Positions 35,441 to 42,901 of a stretch of 64,000 nucleotides of DNA are shown piece after piece; position 1 is the first letter of the stretch, and each line of letters starts with the position of its first letter. The DNA is taken from positions 1 to 64,000 of the forward strand of contig NZ_MPZM01000010.1 of the NCBI RefSeq assembly GCF_002936955.1. The letters run 5' to 3'. Origin of the DNA: Oceanisphaera arctica. GTDB lineage: Bacteria; Pseudomonadota; Gammaproteobacteria; Enterobacterales; Aeromonadaceae. The translations under genes were made by a program, and so were the position numbers. A model generated the notes under the pieces. The model did no database searches. It had not been told where the DNA came from and saw nothing but the letters and a program-made list of their open reading frames with translations.

Positions 35441-35487
35441 GTGAAGCGTGAAGCGTGAAGCGTGAAGCGTGAAGCGTGAAGCGTGAA
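35441..35487 (+). repeat. Heptanucleotide tandem repeat
   Basis: GTGAAGC repeated six times in full (35441-35482), then a partial copy. Intergenic, between the AI-2E gene and the terminator of allA. Confidence 0.95.
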
Positions 35488-35488
35488 C

Positions 35489-35525
35489 AAAAATGGGGCT
35501 TCCTCTTGCCAGACGGCAAGAGGAA
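35489..35525 (-). terminator. Terminator of the allA-uraD-puuE unit
   Basis: TTCCTCTTGCC/GGCAAGAGGAA, 11-bp stem with a four-base loop; on the minus strand GCCCCATTTTTG follows. It lies 13 bases after the allA stop. Confidence 0.65.
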
Positions 35526-35537
35526 AGAATACACGGC

Positions 35538-36047
35538 TTAGTCGAGTTCTACGGTGAGCTGAATAGACTCATCGAAGTAGAATTCGTCACAGTTGTTGCC
35601 GGGACCGGAGCGGTCGACCACCAGAAACTCATCACCATCGCGCAGTGCCATGATCGGGTGGTGCCAGACGCCACGGTGATAGTTGACGCCCTGACGAGCA
35701 GACGCGCGGAAGGCTCGCACGGTAGAAGGATCTATGTTCATGCTGCCGTCACCAACAGGGGCAACCACCAGCAGAAACTCGTGACCGAACAGCGGGATGA
35801 AAGACTGGGAGCCGAACGGATGACGCTCCAGCATCTTGATCGGCAGCGGATACTCCAGGGTATCGGCCCGAAAAATATTGATAATACCCTGGCCCTGCTC
35901 GTCCAGCTGTACGTCGCCCAACTTGTGATAACGACGGGTAGAACCGTTGTTGATCATGAAGTAGTCACGGCCTTCAGACTCGATCACGTCGCCAAAGGGG
36001 GCGAACGCTTCTTTGGTCAGCGGCTCTATCTTAAGGGTCTTGATCAT
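35538..36047 (-). CDS. allA: Ureidoglycolate lyase
   Basis: 169 aa, cupin-type enzyme that splits (S)-ureidoglycolate into glyoxylate and urea. Family segments: FAPFGDVIE, the metal-site region FLLVVAP, and GVNYHRGVWHHPIMAL with metal/active-site His residues near residue 125. Last gene of the puuE-uraD-allA unit, which covers ring opening of 5-hydroxyisourate-derived compounds to glyoxylate. An allantoate-degrading enzyme (allantoicase or amidohydrolase) is needed between and is not in the window. Confidence 0.93.
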   Translation of the reverse strand: MIKTLKIEPLTKEAFAPFGDVIESEGRDYFMINNGSTRRYHKLGDVQLDEQGQGIINIFRADTLEYPLPIKMLERHPFGSQSFIPLFGHEFLLVVAPVGDGSMNIDPSTVRAFRASARQGVNYHRGVWHHPIMALRDGDEFLVVDRSGPGNNCDEFYFDESIQLTVELD

Positions 36048-36100
36048 TTCTGCCTCCGAGAAAACATAAAAACGGGGTGACTGGCACCCCGTGTCCTTTA

Positions 36101-36616
36101 TTACATAGCGCTTAAACGAAACTCGGCTATCTTGTTGATTTCTTTGACAGCACGAGCGAATTCGGTGTCGTAGTCGTTGTGAATACGCTCTTCGAATGCC
36201 GCCAGGATCTGGTGCCGGTTAGAACCCTTCACCGCCATGATGAACGGAAACTGGAATTTTTCTTTATAGGCGTTGTTCAGCTCGGTAAAACGGGCAAACT
36301 CTTCGGCGTTGCACTCGCTGATGCCGGCGCCGGCCTGCTCGTTGGTCGAGGCTTCGGTCAGCTCGCCACGCTGGGCGGCCTTGCCGGCCAAGTCCGGGTG
36401 AGCGTTGATCAGGTCGAGCTGCGCTTTCTTGTCGGCATTGCTCATCACCGCCGCCATGCGGCCGTGCAGCTGCTCGATGTTGTCATCGTCGCTGGTCAGG
36501 CCCTGATCGAAGGTCTGCTCGGCCACCCAGGGAGAGTGCTCGTAGATGTCGGCAAACGCGGCCACGAACTCGTCGCGGCTCATGGTACTAGGAGTACAGG
36601 TAGTAAAGCGGCTCAT
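36101..36616 (-). CDS. uraD: OHCU decarboxylase
   Basis: 171 aa, all-helical. Decarboxylates 2-oxo-4-hydroxy-4-carboxy-5-ureidoimidazoline to (S)-allantoin. The catalytic His lies in LINAHPDLAGKAA near residue 70, and the family hallmark FPFIMAVKG follows near residue 125. Its start codon overlaps the puuE stop (TAATG), so the two are translationally coupled. Confidence 0.94.
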   Translation of the reverse strand: MSRFTTCTPSTMSRDEFVAAFADIYEHSPWVAEQTFDQGLTSDDDNIEQLHGRMAAVMSNADKKAQLDLINAHPDLAGKAAQRGELTEASTNEQAGAGISECNAEEFARFTELNNAYKEKFQFPFIMAVKGSNRHQILAAFEERIHNDYDTEFARAVKEINKIAEFRLSAM

Positions 36617-37536
36617 TACTTGTTTCCTTTATAGGGGTGATGTTCGTGCCAGTGCTTGGCAATGTCGATACGGCGGGTAAACCACACCTGGTCGTGGCTG
36701 CGAGCGTACTTGATGAAACGCTCCAGACCCGCCATACGGCCGGGACGACCCAATATGCGACAGTGCATGCCAATAGAAAGCATTTTCGGCGCTTCGGCAC
36801 CTTCTTCGTACAATACGTCGAAGGCGTCTTTCAGATACTGGTAGAACTCTTCACCGTTGTTATAGCCATTCAGGCCAAAGCGCATATCGTTGGTGTCCAT
36901 CACGTACGGGATCACCAGGTGGCCCTTGCCATTGTTGTCGACCCAGTAGGGCAGATCGTCGGCGTAGGAGTCGGAGTCATACAGGAAACCGCCCTCTTCC
37001 ATCACCAGTTTACGGGTGTTGGGGCTGTCGCGGCCGGTATACCAGCCCAGCGGACGTTCGCCACAAACACGTTCGAAGATTTCCAGCGCCTTGTACAGGT
37101 GCTCGCGCTCTTCTTCTTCGCTCATGAACTGGTAGCTGATCCACTTGTAGGCGTGAGAGCACATTTCATGACCTTCATCCATGAACGCCTTGGCGATCTC
37201 GGGATAACGCTCGATGGCGGTGGCCACGGCGAAGATGGTCATGGGAATATCGTAACGCTTGAACAGGCGTAGCAGACGCCATACGCCGGCACGGCTGCCA
37301 TACTCATAGATGGATTCCATGCTCATGTGGCGAGCATCAGGAAACGCGACTGCAGTCGGCATTTCGGACAGGAAGGCTTCAGACTCGCCATCGCCATGCA
37401 GTACGTTGCGCTCACCGCCTTCTTCGTAGTTCAGTACAAAGTTGATAGCGATACGGGCCTTGTTCGGCCACTTGGGGTGAGGCGGGTTGGCACCATACCC
37501 GACTAAATCGCGGGGATAGTCATTGTTTTGGCTCAT
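36616..37536 (-). CDS. puuE: Allantoinase PuuE (polysaccharide-deacetylase family)
   Basis: 306 aa. Hydrolyses allantoin to allantoate; unrelated to classic amidohydrolase-type allantoinase. N-terminus YPRDLVGYGANPPHPKWPNKARIA and motifs EYGSRAGVWRLLRL and GHEMCSHAYKW (His near residue 125) are typical. First gene of the minus-strand purine unit, divergent from uraH across 387 bases that contain a 14-bp palindrome. Confidence 0.93.
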   Translation of the reverse strand: MSQNNDYPRDLVGYGANPPHPKWPNKARIAINFVLNYEEGGERNVLHGDGESEAFLSEMPTAVAFPDARHMSMESIYEYGSRAGVWRLLRLFKRYDIPMTIFAVATAIERYPEIAKAFMDEGHEMCSHAYKWISYQFMSEEEEREHLYKALEIFERVCGERPLGWYTGRDSPNTRKLVMEEGGFLYDSDSYADDLPYWVDNNGKGHLVIPYVMDTNDMRFGLNGYNNGEEFYQYLKDAFDVLYEEGAEAPKMLSIGMHCRILGRPGRMAGLERFIKYARSHDQVWFTRRIDIAKHWHEHHPYKGNK

Positions 37537-37923
37537 CGGAAAAACTCCTTGAAACGCAGGTTAAGACACCAGCCGAAACAAGCTTGCAGAGGGCTGGCCA
37601 GTCATGGTAATGATTTTATTGTATACAATAGAACCAATATATGTAAATAACAGGTTTGATTTTTGTATCCGCCCTAGCAGGAAATCTTGCTTTGAACCAC
37701 CAAAGCAAAGACAATCCTGTCTTATCAGGATAATAAAGAATGCAGTAGTGTCAGCAATTGTAAACATATTGAACGGCGATGTTAACTAAATGTAGACCTA
37801 TAATATTATCTTGATGTAAAATTATTTCTGTCGCCGTACTCTCCTACGCCAGCAGGCAAGGGGAAATGCGAAGGCAGTACCTTGAATTAACGGAGACGCG
37901 TAATACGCGCAAGGTAACGAAAC
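37537..37923. promoter_or_regulatory. Divergent control region of the purine-catabolism cluster
   Basis: A+T-rich, 387 bases, no gene. It contains a perfect palindrome TATTGTATACAATA (37617-37630) and a TATAAT at 37799-37804 oriented toward uraH, without a clear -35. The palindrome has the form expected of GntR-type operators. The ribosome-binding site of uraH is weak (AAGGTAACGA). Confidence 0.6.
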
Positions 37924-38277
37924 ATGGGAAGATTAACCACACATATCCTCGACGCCTCCAAGGGCCTACCCGGTTCTGATATCAAAATCGAGCTGTACCG
38001 GGTTGAAGGTGAACACACTACCCTGATCAATACTGTGTACACCAACAGCGATGGCCGTACCGATTCTCCGGTGCTGGAAGGCGAAGACTATGTACCCGGT
38101 AAATACCAGCTGGTATTCCACACCGGTACCTACATGAAAAAATCAGGCGTTGAACTGCTCGAACCGGCCTTCCTGGATGACGTGGTTATCCGTTTCGGAA
38201 TTGCCGCTGGTCAAGAGCACTATCACGTACCCCTGCTGATCTCACCCTACAGCTACTCTACTTACCGAGGCAGCTAA
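37924..38277 (+). CDS. uraH: 5-Hydroxyisourate hydrolase (transthyretin-like)
   Basis: 117 aa. Hydrolyses 5-hydroxyisourate to OHCU, the substrate of UraD. The N-terminal motif LTTHILDASKG has the catalytic His, and the C-terminus is the family hallmark YRGS (SYSTYRGS). Cytoplasmic: no signal peptide. First of two plus-strand genes, followed by the NCS2 permease. Confidence 0.96.
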   Translation: MGRLTTHILDASKGLPGSDIKIELYRVEGEHTTLINTVYTNSDGRTDSPVLEGEDYVPGKYQLVFHTGTYMKKSGVELLEPAFLDDVVIRFGIAAGQEHYHVPLLISPYSYSTYRGS

Positions 38278-38368
38278 CGGGTAGAGGACAGCCCCTGCCA
38301 ATGCCGGCAGATAAAACACCGCCCGGCATTGGCAGTCTGCCACCCAATCTATTCGAGGATTTCCGGTC

Positions 38369-39712
38369 ATGGAAAATGCCAAACATGAGTCAACCCCGCA
38401 CTCCACCCCTGCTTCCGGGGGCGTGCTGGACAAATGGTTTAAGTTAAGTGCCCACGGCACCTCGGTCAAAACCGAACTGGTTGCCGGCCTCACTACTTTT
38501 ATCACCATGGCCTACATCATTTTTGTTAACCCCAACATCATGGCCGCCTCGGGCATGGATGCCGGTGCCGTCTTCGTTGCGACCTGCATCGGTGCCGCCA
38601 TCGCCACTCTTTTCATGGGTCTGTACGCCAACTGGCCGGTCGGCCTGGCGCCGGGTATGGGCCTGAATGCCTTCTTCGCCTTCACCGTGGTCGGAGAAAT
38701 GGGTTACAGCTGGGAAATAGCGCTCGGCGCCGTGTTCTGGTCCGGCGTGATTTTTACCGCCATGAGTTTCTGGAAAATCCGTGAATGGGTGCTCGACGCC
38801 ATTCCTGAGTCGTTGCGCTTCGCCATGACCGCCGGTGTCGGCCTCTTTCTGGGTCTGGTCGGCCTCAAGACCGCCGGCATAGTCGTTCCAAGCCAGGCCA
38901 CCATGGTCACCCTGGGTGACTTTACCCAGCCCAACGCCTGGCTGGCCGCCGTCTGCTTCCTGGTCATCGCCATTCTGGCCTATCGCAAGATCTTCGGCGC
39001 CGTATTGATAGGTGTGATCGGCGTGACCCTGGCCGGTCTCTTGATGGGCATAGTGGAATATAACGGCGTCTTCGCCATGCCGCCCAGCATAGCGCCCACC
39101 TTCATGAAGCTGGATATCATGGGCGCGCTGAATGTGGGCATGATCACCGTGATCCTGTCGTTCCTGTTCGTGAACATGTTCGATACCGCCGGCACTCTGA
39201 TGGGCGTGGCCGAACGGGCCAACCTGCGTAACCCAGATGGATCGATTGAAGGGCTGAAAAAATCCCTGAAGGCCGACAGTGCCTCGTCGGTCATAGGTAC
39301 CTTCGTCGGCTGCCCGCCGGTGACCAGTTATGTGGAAAGCGCCGCCGGCGTTGCAGCGGGTGGTCGTACCGGCCTGACCGCCATCACCATTGCCGTGCTG
39401 TTTCTGCTGTCCATGTTCCTGGCGCCGCTGGCCGGCATGATCCCCCCCTATGCCACCGCCGGCGCCCTGCTCTACGTGGCCTTCGCCATGATGAGCAGCC
39501 TGGCCAAGATAGAGTGGGACGACTACACCGAGATGGCCCCCGCCGCCATTACCGCCCTGATGATGCCGCTGACCTTCTCCATCGCCAACGGCATCGCCAT
39601 GGGCTTTGTCAGCTACGCCGTTCTCAAGCTGGCCACCGGTCAGGCCAGCAAAGTCTCGGTCGGCGTCTATGTACTGAGCGTCGTCTTCATCGCCAAGTTC
39701 ATTTACATGTAA
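38369..39712 (+). CDS. NCS2-family purine permease (AzgA/GhxP-like)
   Basis: 447 aa, about 12-14 membrane segments. AzgA-subfamily features: VAGLTTFITMAYIIFVNPNIM near residue 40, GLAPGMGLNAFFAF near residue 95, and VGCPPVTSYVESAAGVAAGGRTGL near residue 315. Imports adenine/guanine/hypoxanthine-type bases with protons. Placed after uraH, it probably feeds the purine catabolic route. A terminator follows. Confidence 0.92.
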   Translation: MENAKHESTPHSTPASGGVLDKWFKLSAHGTSVKTELVAGLTTFITMAYIIFVNPNIMAASGMDAGAVFVATCIGAAIATLFMGLYANWPVGLAPGMGLNAFFAFTVVGEMGYSWEIALGAVFWSGVIFTAMSFWKIREWVLDAIPESLRFAMTAGVGLFLGLVGLKTAGIVVPSQATMVTLGDFTQPNAWLAAVCFLVIAILAYRKIFGAVLIGVIGVTLAGLLMGIVEYNGVFAMPPSIAPTFMKLDIMGALNVGMITVILSFLFVNMFDTAGTLMGVAERANLRNPDGSIEGLKKSLKADSASSVIGTFVGCPPVTSYVESAAGVAAGGRTGLTAITIAVLFLLSMFLAPLAGMIPPYATAGALLYVAFAMMSSLAKIEWDDYTEMAPAAITALMMPLTFSIANGIAMGFVSYAVLKLATGQASKVSVGVYVLSVVFIAKFIYM

Positions 39713-39731
39713 GTATCTGTACATAAGTACC

Positions 39732-39756
39732 AAGGGCGGCAACTGCCGCCCTTTTC
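39732..39756 (+). terminator. Terminator after the NCS2 permease
   Basis: AAGGGCGGC/GCCGCCCTT stem with a four-base loop, followed by TTCTTTC. The ~270 bases from here to the next gene show nothing definite. Confidence 0.85.
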
Positions 39757-40028
39757 TTTCCCTGTCATCTCCTTTATTCCTCCCTGTTTACCGCCTACCC
39801 TCTTTTCAGCAAGCTGTCAGACGAAAAATCAACCGTTCGCACCGTACCGGCCAATAATCGTTTTTATATCTTCGTTAACAAACTGGTCATCTAACACCCT
39901 ACCGATGTTCATGCTGGCGATATAATTATCTATCGCTAACCTGTAATACGGTAAAAATCAGTTCAAATGCTCACTCACGCATCATATTGTTATATGCAGC
40001 AATGCCGTGACATACAAAGGAAGTTGAT

Positions 40029-41363
40029 ATGAAAGGAATACAACACGCAAAACGTACCCGACTGGCCGTGACCATGGCCGCCCTGCTGGCCATGCCCATG
40101 CTCACTCTGGCCGAGACGCCGGATGGCCTGTCCACCGAAGTAAGAAGCCTGGTCGAAAAAGTGACGCCCGATGTGGTGTCCTGGCGGCGGGATATTCATC
40201 AGCATCCGGAGCTGGGCAACCGGGAGACGCGCACCGCCGCTCTGGTGGCCAAGCACCTGAAATCTCTGGGTATGGAAGTCAAAACCGGCATCGCTCATAC
40301 CGGTGTGGTCGGCATCCTGAAAGGAGCCAGGCCTGGTCCTGTAGTGGCCCTGCGTGCCGATATGGATGCGCTGCCGGTAACCGAGGCCACCGGACTGTCG
40401 TTCGCATCCAGGATCCGCACCCAGTATAACGACGAGGAAGTAGGCGTGGCCCATGCCTGCGGTCACGATATGCATGTGGCCATACTGATGGGCACCGCGC
40501 AGGTGCTGGCCGAGACAAAAGAGGAACTGGCCGGTACCGTGATGTTTGTGTTTCAGCCGGCAGAAGAAGGCCCCCCTGCTGGCGAGGAAGGCGGTGCCGA
40601 GCTGATGCTGAAAGAAGGGGTGTTCGACGACCTGAAGCCCGACGCCATGTTCAGCCTGCATGTGATGCCGGCTCCTCTCGGTCAGGTGGCCGTGCGTACC
40701 AAGGGACAACTGGCCTCCGCCGACACCCTGCGTATCGAGATCACCGGCAAGCAGACCCATGGCGGCAGCCCCTGGAGCGGGATAGACCCCATAGTAACGG
40801 CCAGTCAGGTGGTAATGGGATTACAGACCATTCCTTCCCGTCAGCTCGATGTCACCAGGACACCCTCCGTCATTTCCATTGGCTCCATCAAGGGCGGTGT
40901 GCGCAGCAACATCATTCCCGACAATGTGGTGATGGAAGGGACCATCCGTACCTTCGATAATGACACCCGTGCCGAGATCCACCAGCGCATCGAACAAACC
41001 GCGGTGAATATTGCCGAAAGTGCCGGTGCCAGCGCCAAGGTCAGCTTTGCTGGCGGTATTCCGGCCACCATTAACGATCCCGATCTGACCAAAACCATGA
41101 TCCCGACTCTGCAACGTATCGCCGGTGACAAGTTCGTCGAAGCCGACCGGAGCATGGCGGCAGAAGACTTTGCCTTCTTCGCCGAAGAAGTGCCCAGCAT
41201 GTATGTCTTTCTCGGGATCAACCCGGAAGACCCCGCGAAGGTTCACTTCAACCACTCACCCGAGTTCAACCCGGATGAACGGGCCCTGCCCATCGGCGTC
41301 AGTACCATGACCGCTCTGGTTCTGGACTACGGCAAGCAACATCAGGCAATTTCAAGCAAGTAA
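40029..41363 (+). CDS. M20 (M20D) family amidohydrolase with signal peptide
   Basis: 444 aa. Signal peptide MKGIQHAKRTRLAVTMAALLAMPMLTLAE, so probably periplasmic. Zinc-peptidase motifs: RRDIHQHPELGNRET near residue 55, RADMDALPV near residue 113, AHACGHDMHVA near residue 140, FVFQPAEEG near residue 178. Family members remove acyl groups from amino acids (hippurate or IAA-amino-acid hydrolase type). The adjacent purine genes need an allantoate amidohydrolase, but that enzyme belongs to a different M20 branch and is cytoplasmic, so I do not assign it here. Stand-alone gene. Confidence 0.88.
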   Translation: MKGIQHAKRTRLAVTMAALLAMPMLTLAETPDGLSTEVRSLVEKVTPDVVSWRRDIHQHPELGNRETRTAALVAKHLKSLGMEVKTGIAHTGVVGILKGARPGPVVALRADMDALPVTEATGLSFASRIRTQYNDEEVGVAHACGHDMHVAILMGTAQVLAETKEELAGTVMFVFQPAEEGPPAGEEGGAELMLKEGVFDDLKPDAMFSLHVMPAPLGQVAVRTKGQLASADTLRIEITGKQTHGGSPWSGIDPIVTASQVVMGLQTIPSRQLDVTRTPSVISIGSIKGGVRSNIIPDNVVMEGTIRTFDNDTRAEIHQRIEQTAVNIAESAGASAKVSFAGGIPATINDPDLTKTMIPTLQRIAGDKFVEADRSMAAEDFAFFAEEVPSMYVFLGINPEDPAKVHFNHSPEFNPDERALPIGVSTMTALVLDYGKQHQAISSK

Positions 41364-41369
41364 CTGCTG

Positions 41370-41429
41370 AATATTCAGGCCGTTTGCTGGCCGTCTGCTG
41401 TCAGACGGAGGCGGCCTGAACCGAATATT
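41370..41429. terminator. Long inverted repeat between convergent genes
   Basis: Outer arms AATATTCAGGCCG and CGGCCTGAACCGAATATT pair imperfectly; inside is a perfect CCGTCTG/CAGACGG stem. No T-run on the plus strand. It reaches the stop codon of the UPF0325 gene and may act as a bidirectional terminator. Confidence 0.5.
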
Positions 41430-41760
41430 ACAAACTTGCCAGCCGCCGACGGATTTCCTCCATCTTGGCGTGCATCACCTGCTCCAGACTAGCCAGGTTT
41501 TCGACGATCGCCGTCTTGGCATCGGTTGCCGGCGGCGTTTCACCCAGCAACCGATTCAGCTCGCTCAGGGCTTGCCCCAACACGGTCTTCTCGCCCTGAA
41601 GTGAAAAAGCGAACTTGAGGCTGGCCGGCTGGCAACCTTCCTGCGCCGGATGAAAATAGACTTTCAGTTCATCTTCGCTCGATGCATGACGTACCGTAAA
41701 ACGCGCGATATCACGGACATCCTTGATACCCATGGCGGTCAAGGTTGGAAATTCGGACAT
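41428..41760 (-). CDS. UPF0325/DUF3461 family protein, paralogue 1
   Basis: 110 aa. Like E. coli YaeH in layout: an N-terminal FPTLTAMGIKDVRDIARFTVRHASSED segment, a basic middle strand, and a helical C-terminus ending MHAKMEEIRRRLASL. Function unknown. A longer paralogue lies at 42289-42702, the two flanking a small plus-strand gene. Confidence 0.8.
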   Translation of the reverse strand: MSEFPTLTAMGIKDVRDIARFTVRHASSEDELKVYFHPAQEGCQPASLKFAFSLQGEKTVLGQALSELNRLLGETPPATDAKTAIVENLASLEQVMHAKMEEIRRRLASL

Positions 41761-41985
41761 ATAGCTACCCCGTTACAGATGAAACCCGCCGCAGCGTTGT
41801 GATTACAATTATTTAACAAAGTATCACGCTAACGATTCTCGGGTCTACCGACCAGAGCCAGAGCGAGATCGCCAATGAGTCCAGCAACCTTGGTTCCAGT
41901 CAAATACCCCCTTTGGCTCTAACTTTGCCCATGCAGGCATTCTAGATTGCCGTTCATACCCAGCCGAATAGCAACAGGAGTGACC

Positions 41986-42237
41986 ATGTCAGAGAAGACA
42001 GAGCTGAATATTACATTGAGCAGCGATACCGCCCGTCTGTTTGCCGAGTACGAGGCTTTTACCCACGTCTCGCCGGAAGTGTATGTTCAGCAGCTGATCG
42101 AAAAGACGATGCCGACTCTGGAAGCCATGGTAGGTGCCTTGCGTGATGCTGATGGCGATGAAGAGGCGGTGATGGAATTGTTTGGCAAGAAAATGGCAGA
42201 ATCGATGCTTAAACAGCAACAGGCAATGGCATCCTAA
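41986..42237 (+). CDS. Small hypothetical protein, possibly ribbon-helix-helix
   Basis: 83 aa from ATG 41986 (MSEKTELNITLSSDTARLFAEYEAF), with CAGGAG upstream; the frame extends further back without a start signal. A beta strand ELNITLS followed by two helices would fit an RHH fold, but the basic residues expected for DNA binding are scarce. Acidic C-terminal half (DADGDEEAVMELFGKKMAE). Placed between two UPF0325 paralogues on the opposite strand. A strong bidirectional terminator follows. Confidence 0.6.
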   Translation: MSEKTELNITLSSDTARLFAEYEAFTHVSPEVYVQQLIEKTMPTLEAMVGALRDADGDEEAVMELFGKKMAESMLKQQQAMAS

Positions 42238-42255
42238 GCCGGTGTTTTTCCGAAT

Positions 42256-42285
42256 GAAAAAGGGCGGCTCCTGGCCGCCCTTTCT
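42256..42285. terminator. Bidirectional terminator
   Basis: Perfect AAAGGGCGGC/GCCGCCCTTT stem with a five-base loop, A-rich on one side and T on the other, between the convergent small gene and UPF0325 paralogue 2. Confidence 0.85.
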
Positions 42286-42288
42286 GCG

Positions 42289-42702
42289 TTATTTCAGCGC
42301 GTCTATCTGCCGGCGAAGCTCGTCCAGCTTGTCTTTCATCACCCGTTCCATATGCTCCAGATCGGCCAGCAACTGCTGTTTGGTGTCCTGCAGCGATGCC
42401 TTGTCGCCAGCAGCGACTTCGGCAGGTTGCAGCAAGGCATGCAGTTCCACCAGTGCCTGGCGCAATACCGGGCTGGTGTCTTCCAGCTGATGCCACTCTG
42501 CGGTTTTCTGAAACTCGACCGCCACATTGGACTTGGGTCGGGCGTAGGTAAATTTCTTGCTGCGAGACAGAAAAGAGCCACTCGGTCTGTGATAATAGAC
42601 CTTGAGCACGTCGGCTCGAACCTCGCGGCGCAGGCTGTAACGGCTGATGTTGTCGAATGAGGTGATCCCCATCTGTTCCAGGGTCGGGTATTGTGATGTC
42701 AT
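42289..42702 (-). CDS. UPF0325/DUF3461 family protein, paralogue 2
   Basis: 137 aa, close in layout and length to E. coli YaeH (128 aa): YPTLEQMGITSFDNISRYSLRREVRADVLKVYY, then a basic segment with SRSKKFTYARP, and a C-terminal helix HMERVMKDKLDELRRQI. Function unknown. This is the more canonical of the two copies here. It ends just after a bidirectional terminator. Confidence 0.88.
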   Translation of the reverse strand: MTSQYPTLEQMGITSFDNISRYSLRREVRADVLKVYYHRPSGSFLSRSKKFTYARPKSNVAVEFQKTAEWHQLEDTSPVLRQALVELHALLQPAEVAAGDKASLQDTKQQLLADLEHMERVMKDKLDELRRQIDALK

Positions 42703-42901
42703 CTGATATGGCCCAAAAAGTGATGCAGGTTAAAGATGCTGCCACCGGAAAAGTGGCAGGGTATCGAAGGCATCCGAGCCGTGATAATCGATAAAGACAG
42801 AGCCATTCCTGGCGAACGCGCGAAGCAATATTAGTGCAAGTATAATCTGGCTCTGTCGCAAAATGACAGAGCCAGATGCCAAAACGGCTGGAACCAGGCC
42901 G

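Noticed and set aside
35441-35487. CRISPR array
   Set aside because: Seven-base units without spacers; no cas genes. No CRISPR array was found anywhere in the window.
38444-39742. 432-codon open frame antisense to the NCS2 permease
   Set aside because: H/G/D-rich translation typical of the complement of a membrane protein gene.
40029-41363. Allantoate amidohydrolase completing the purine pathway
   Set aside because: The protein is an exported M20D amidohydrolase by its motifs and signal peptide, not the AllC branch.
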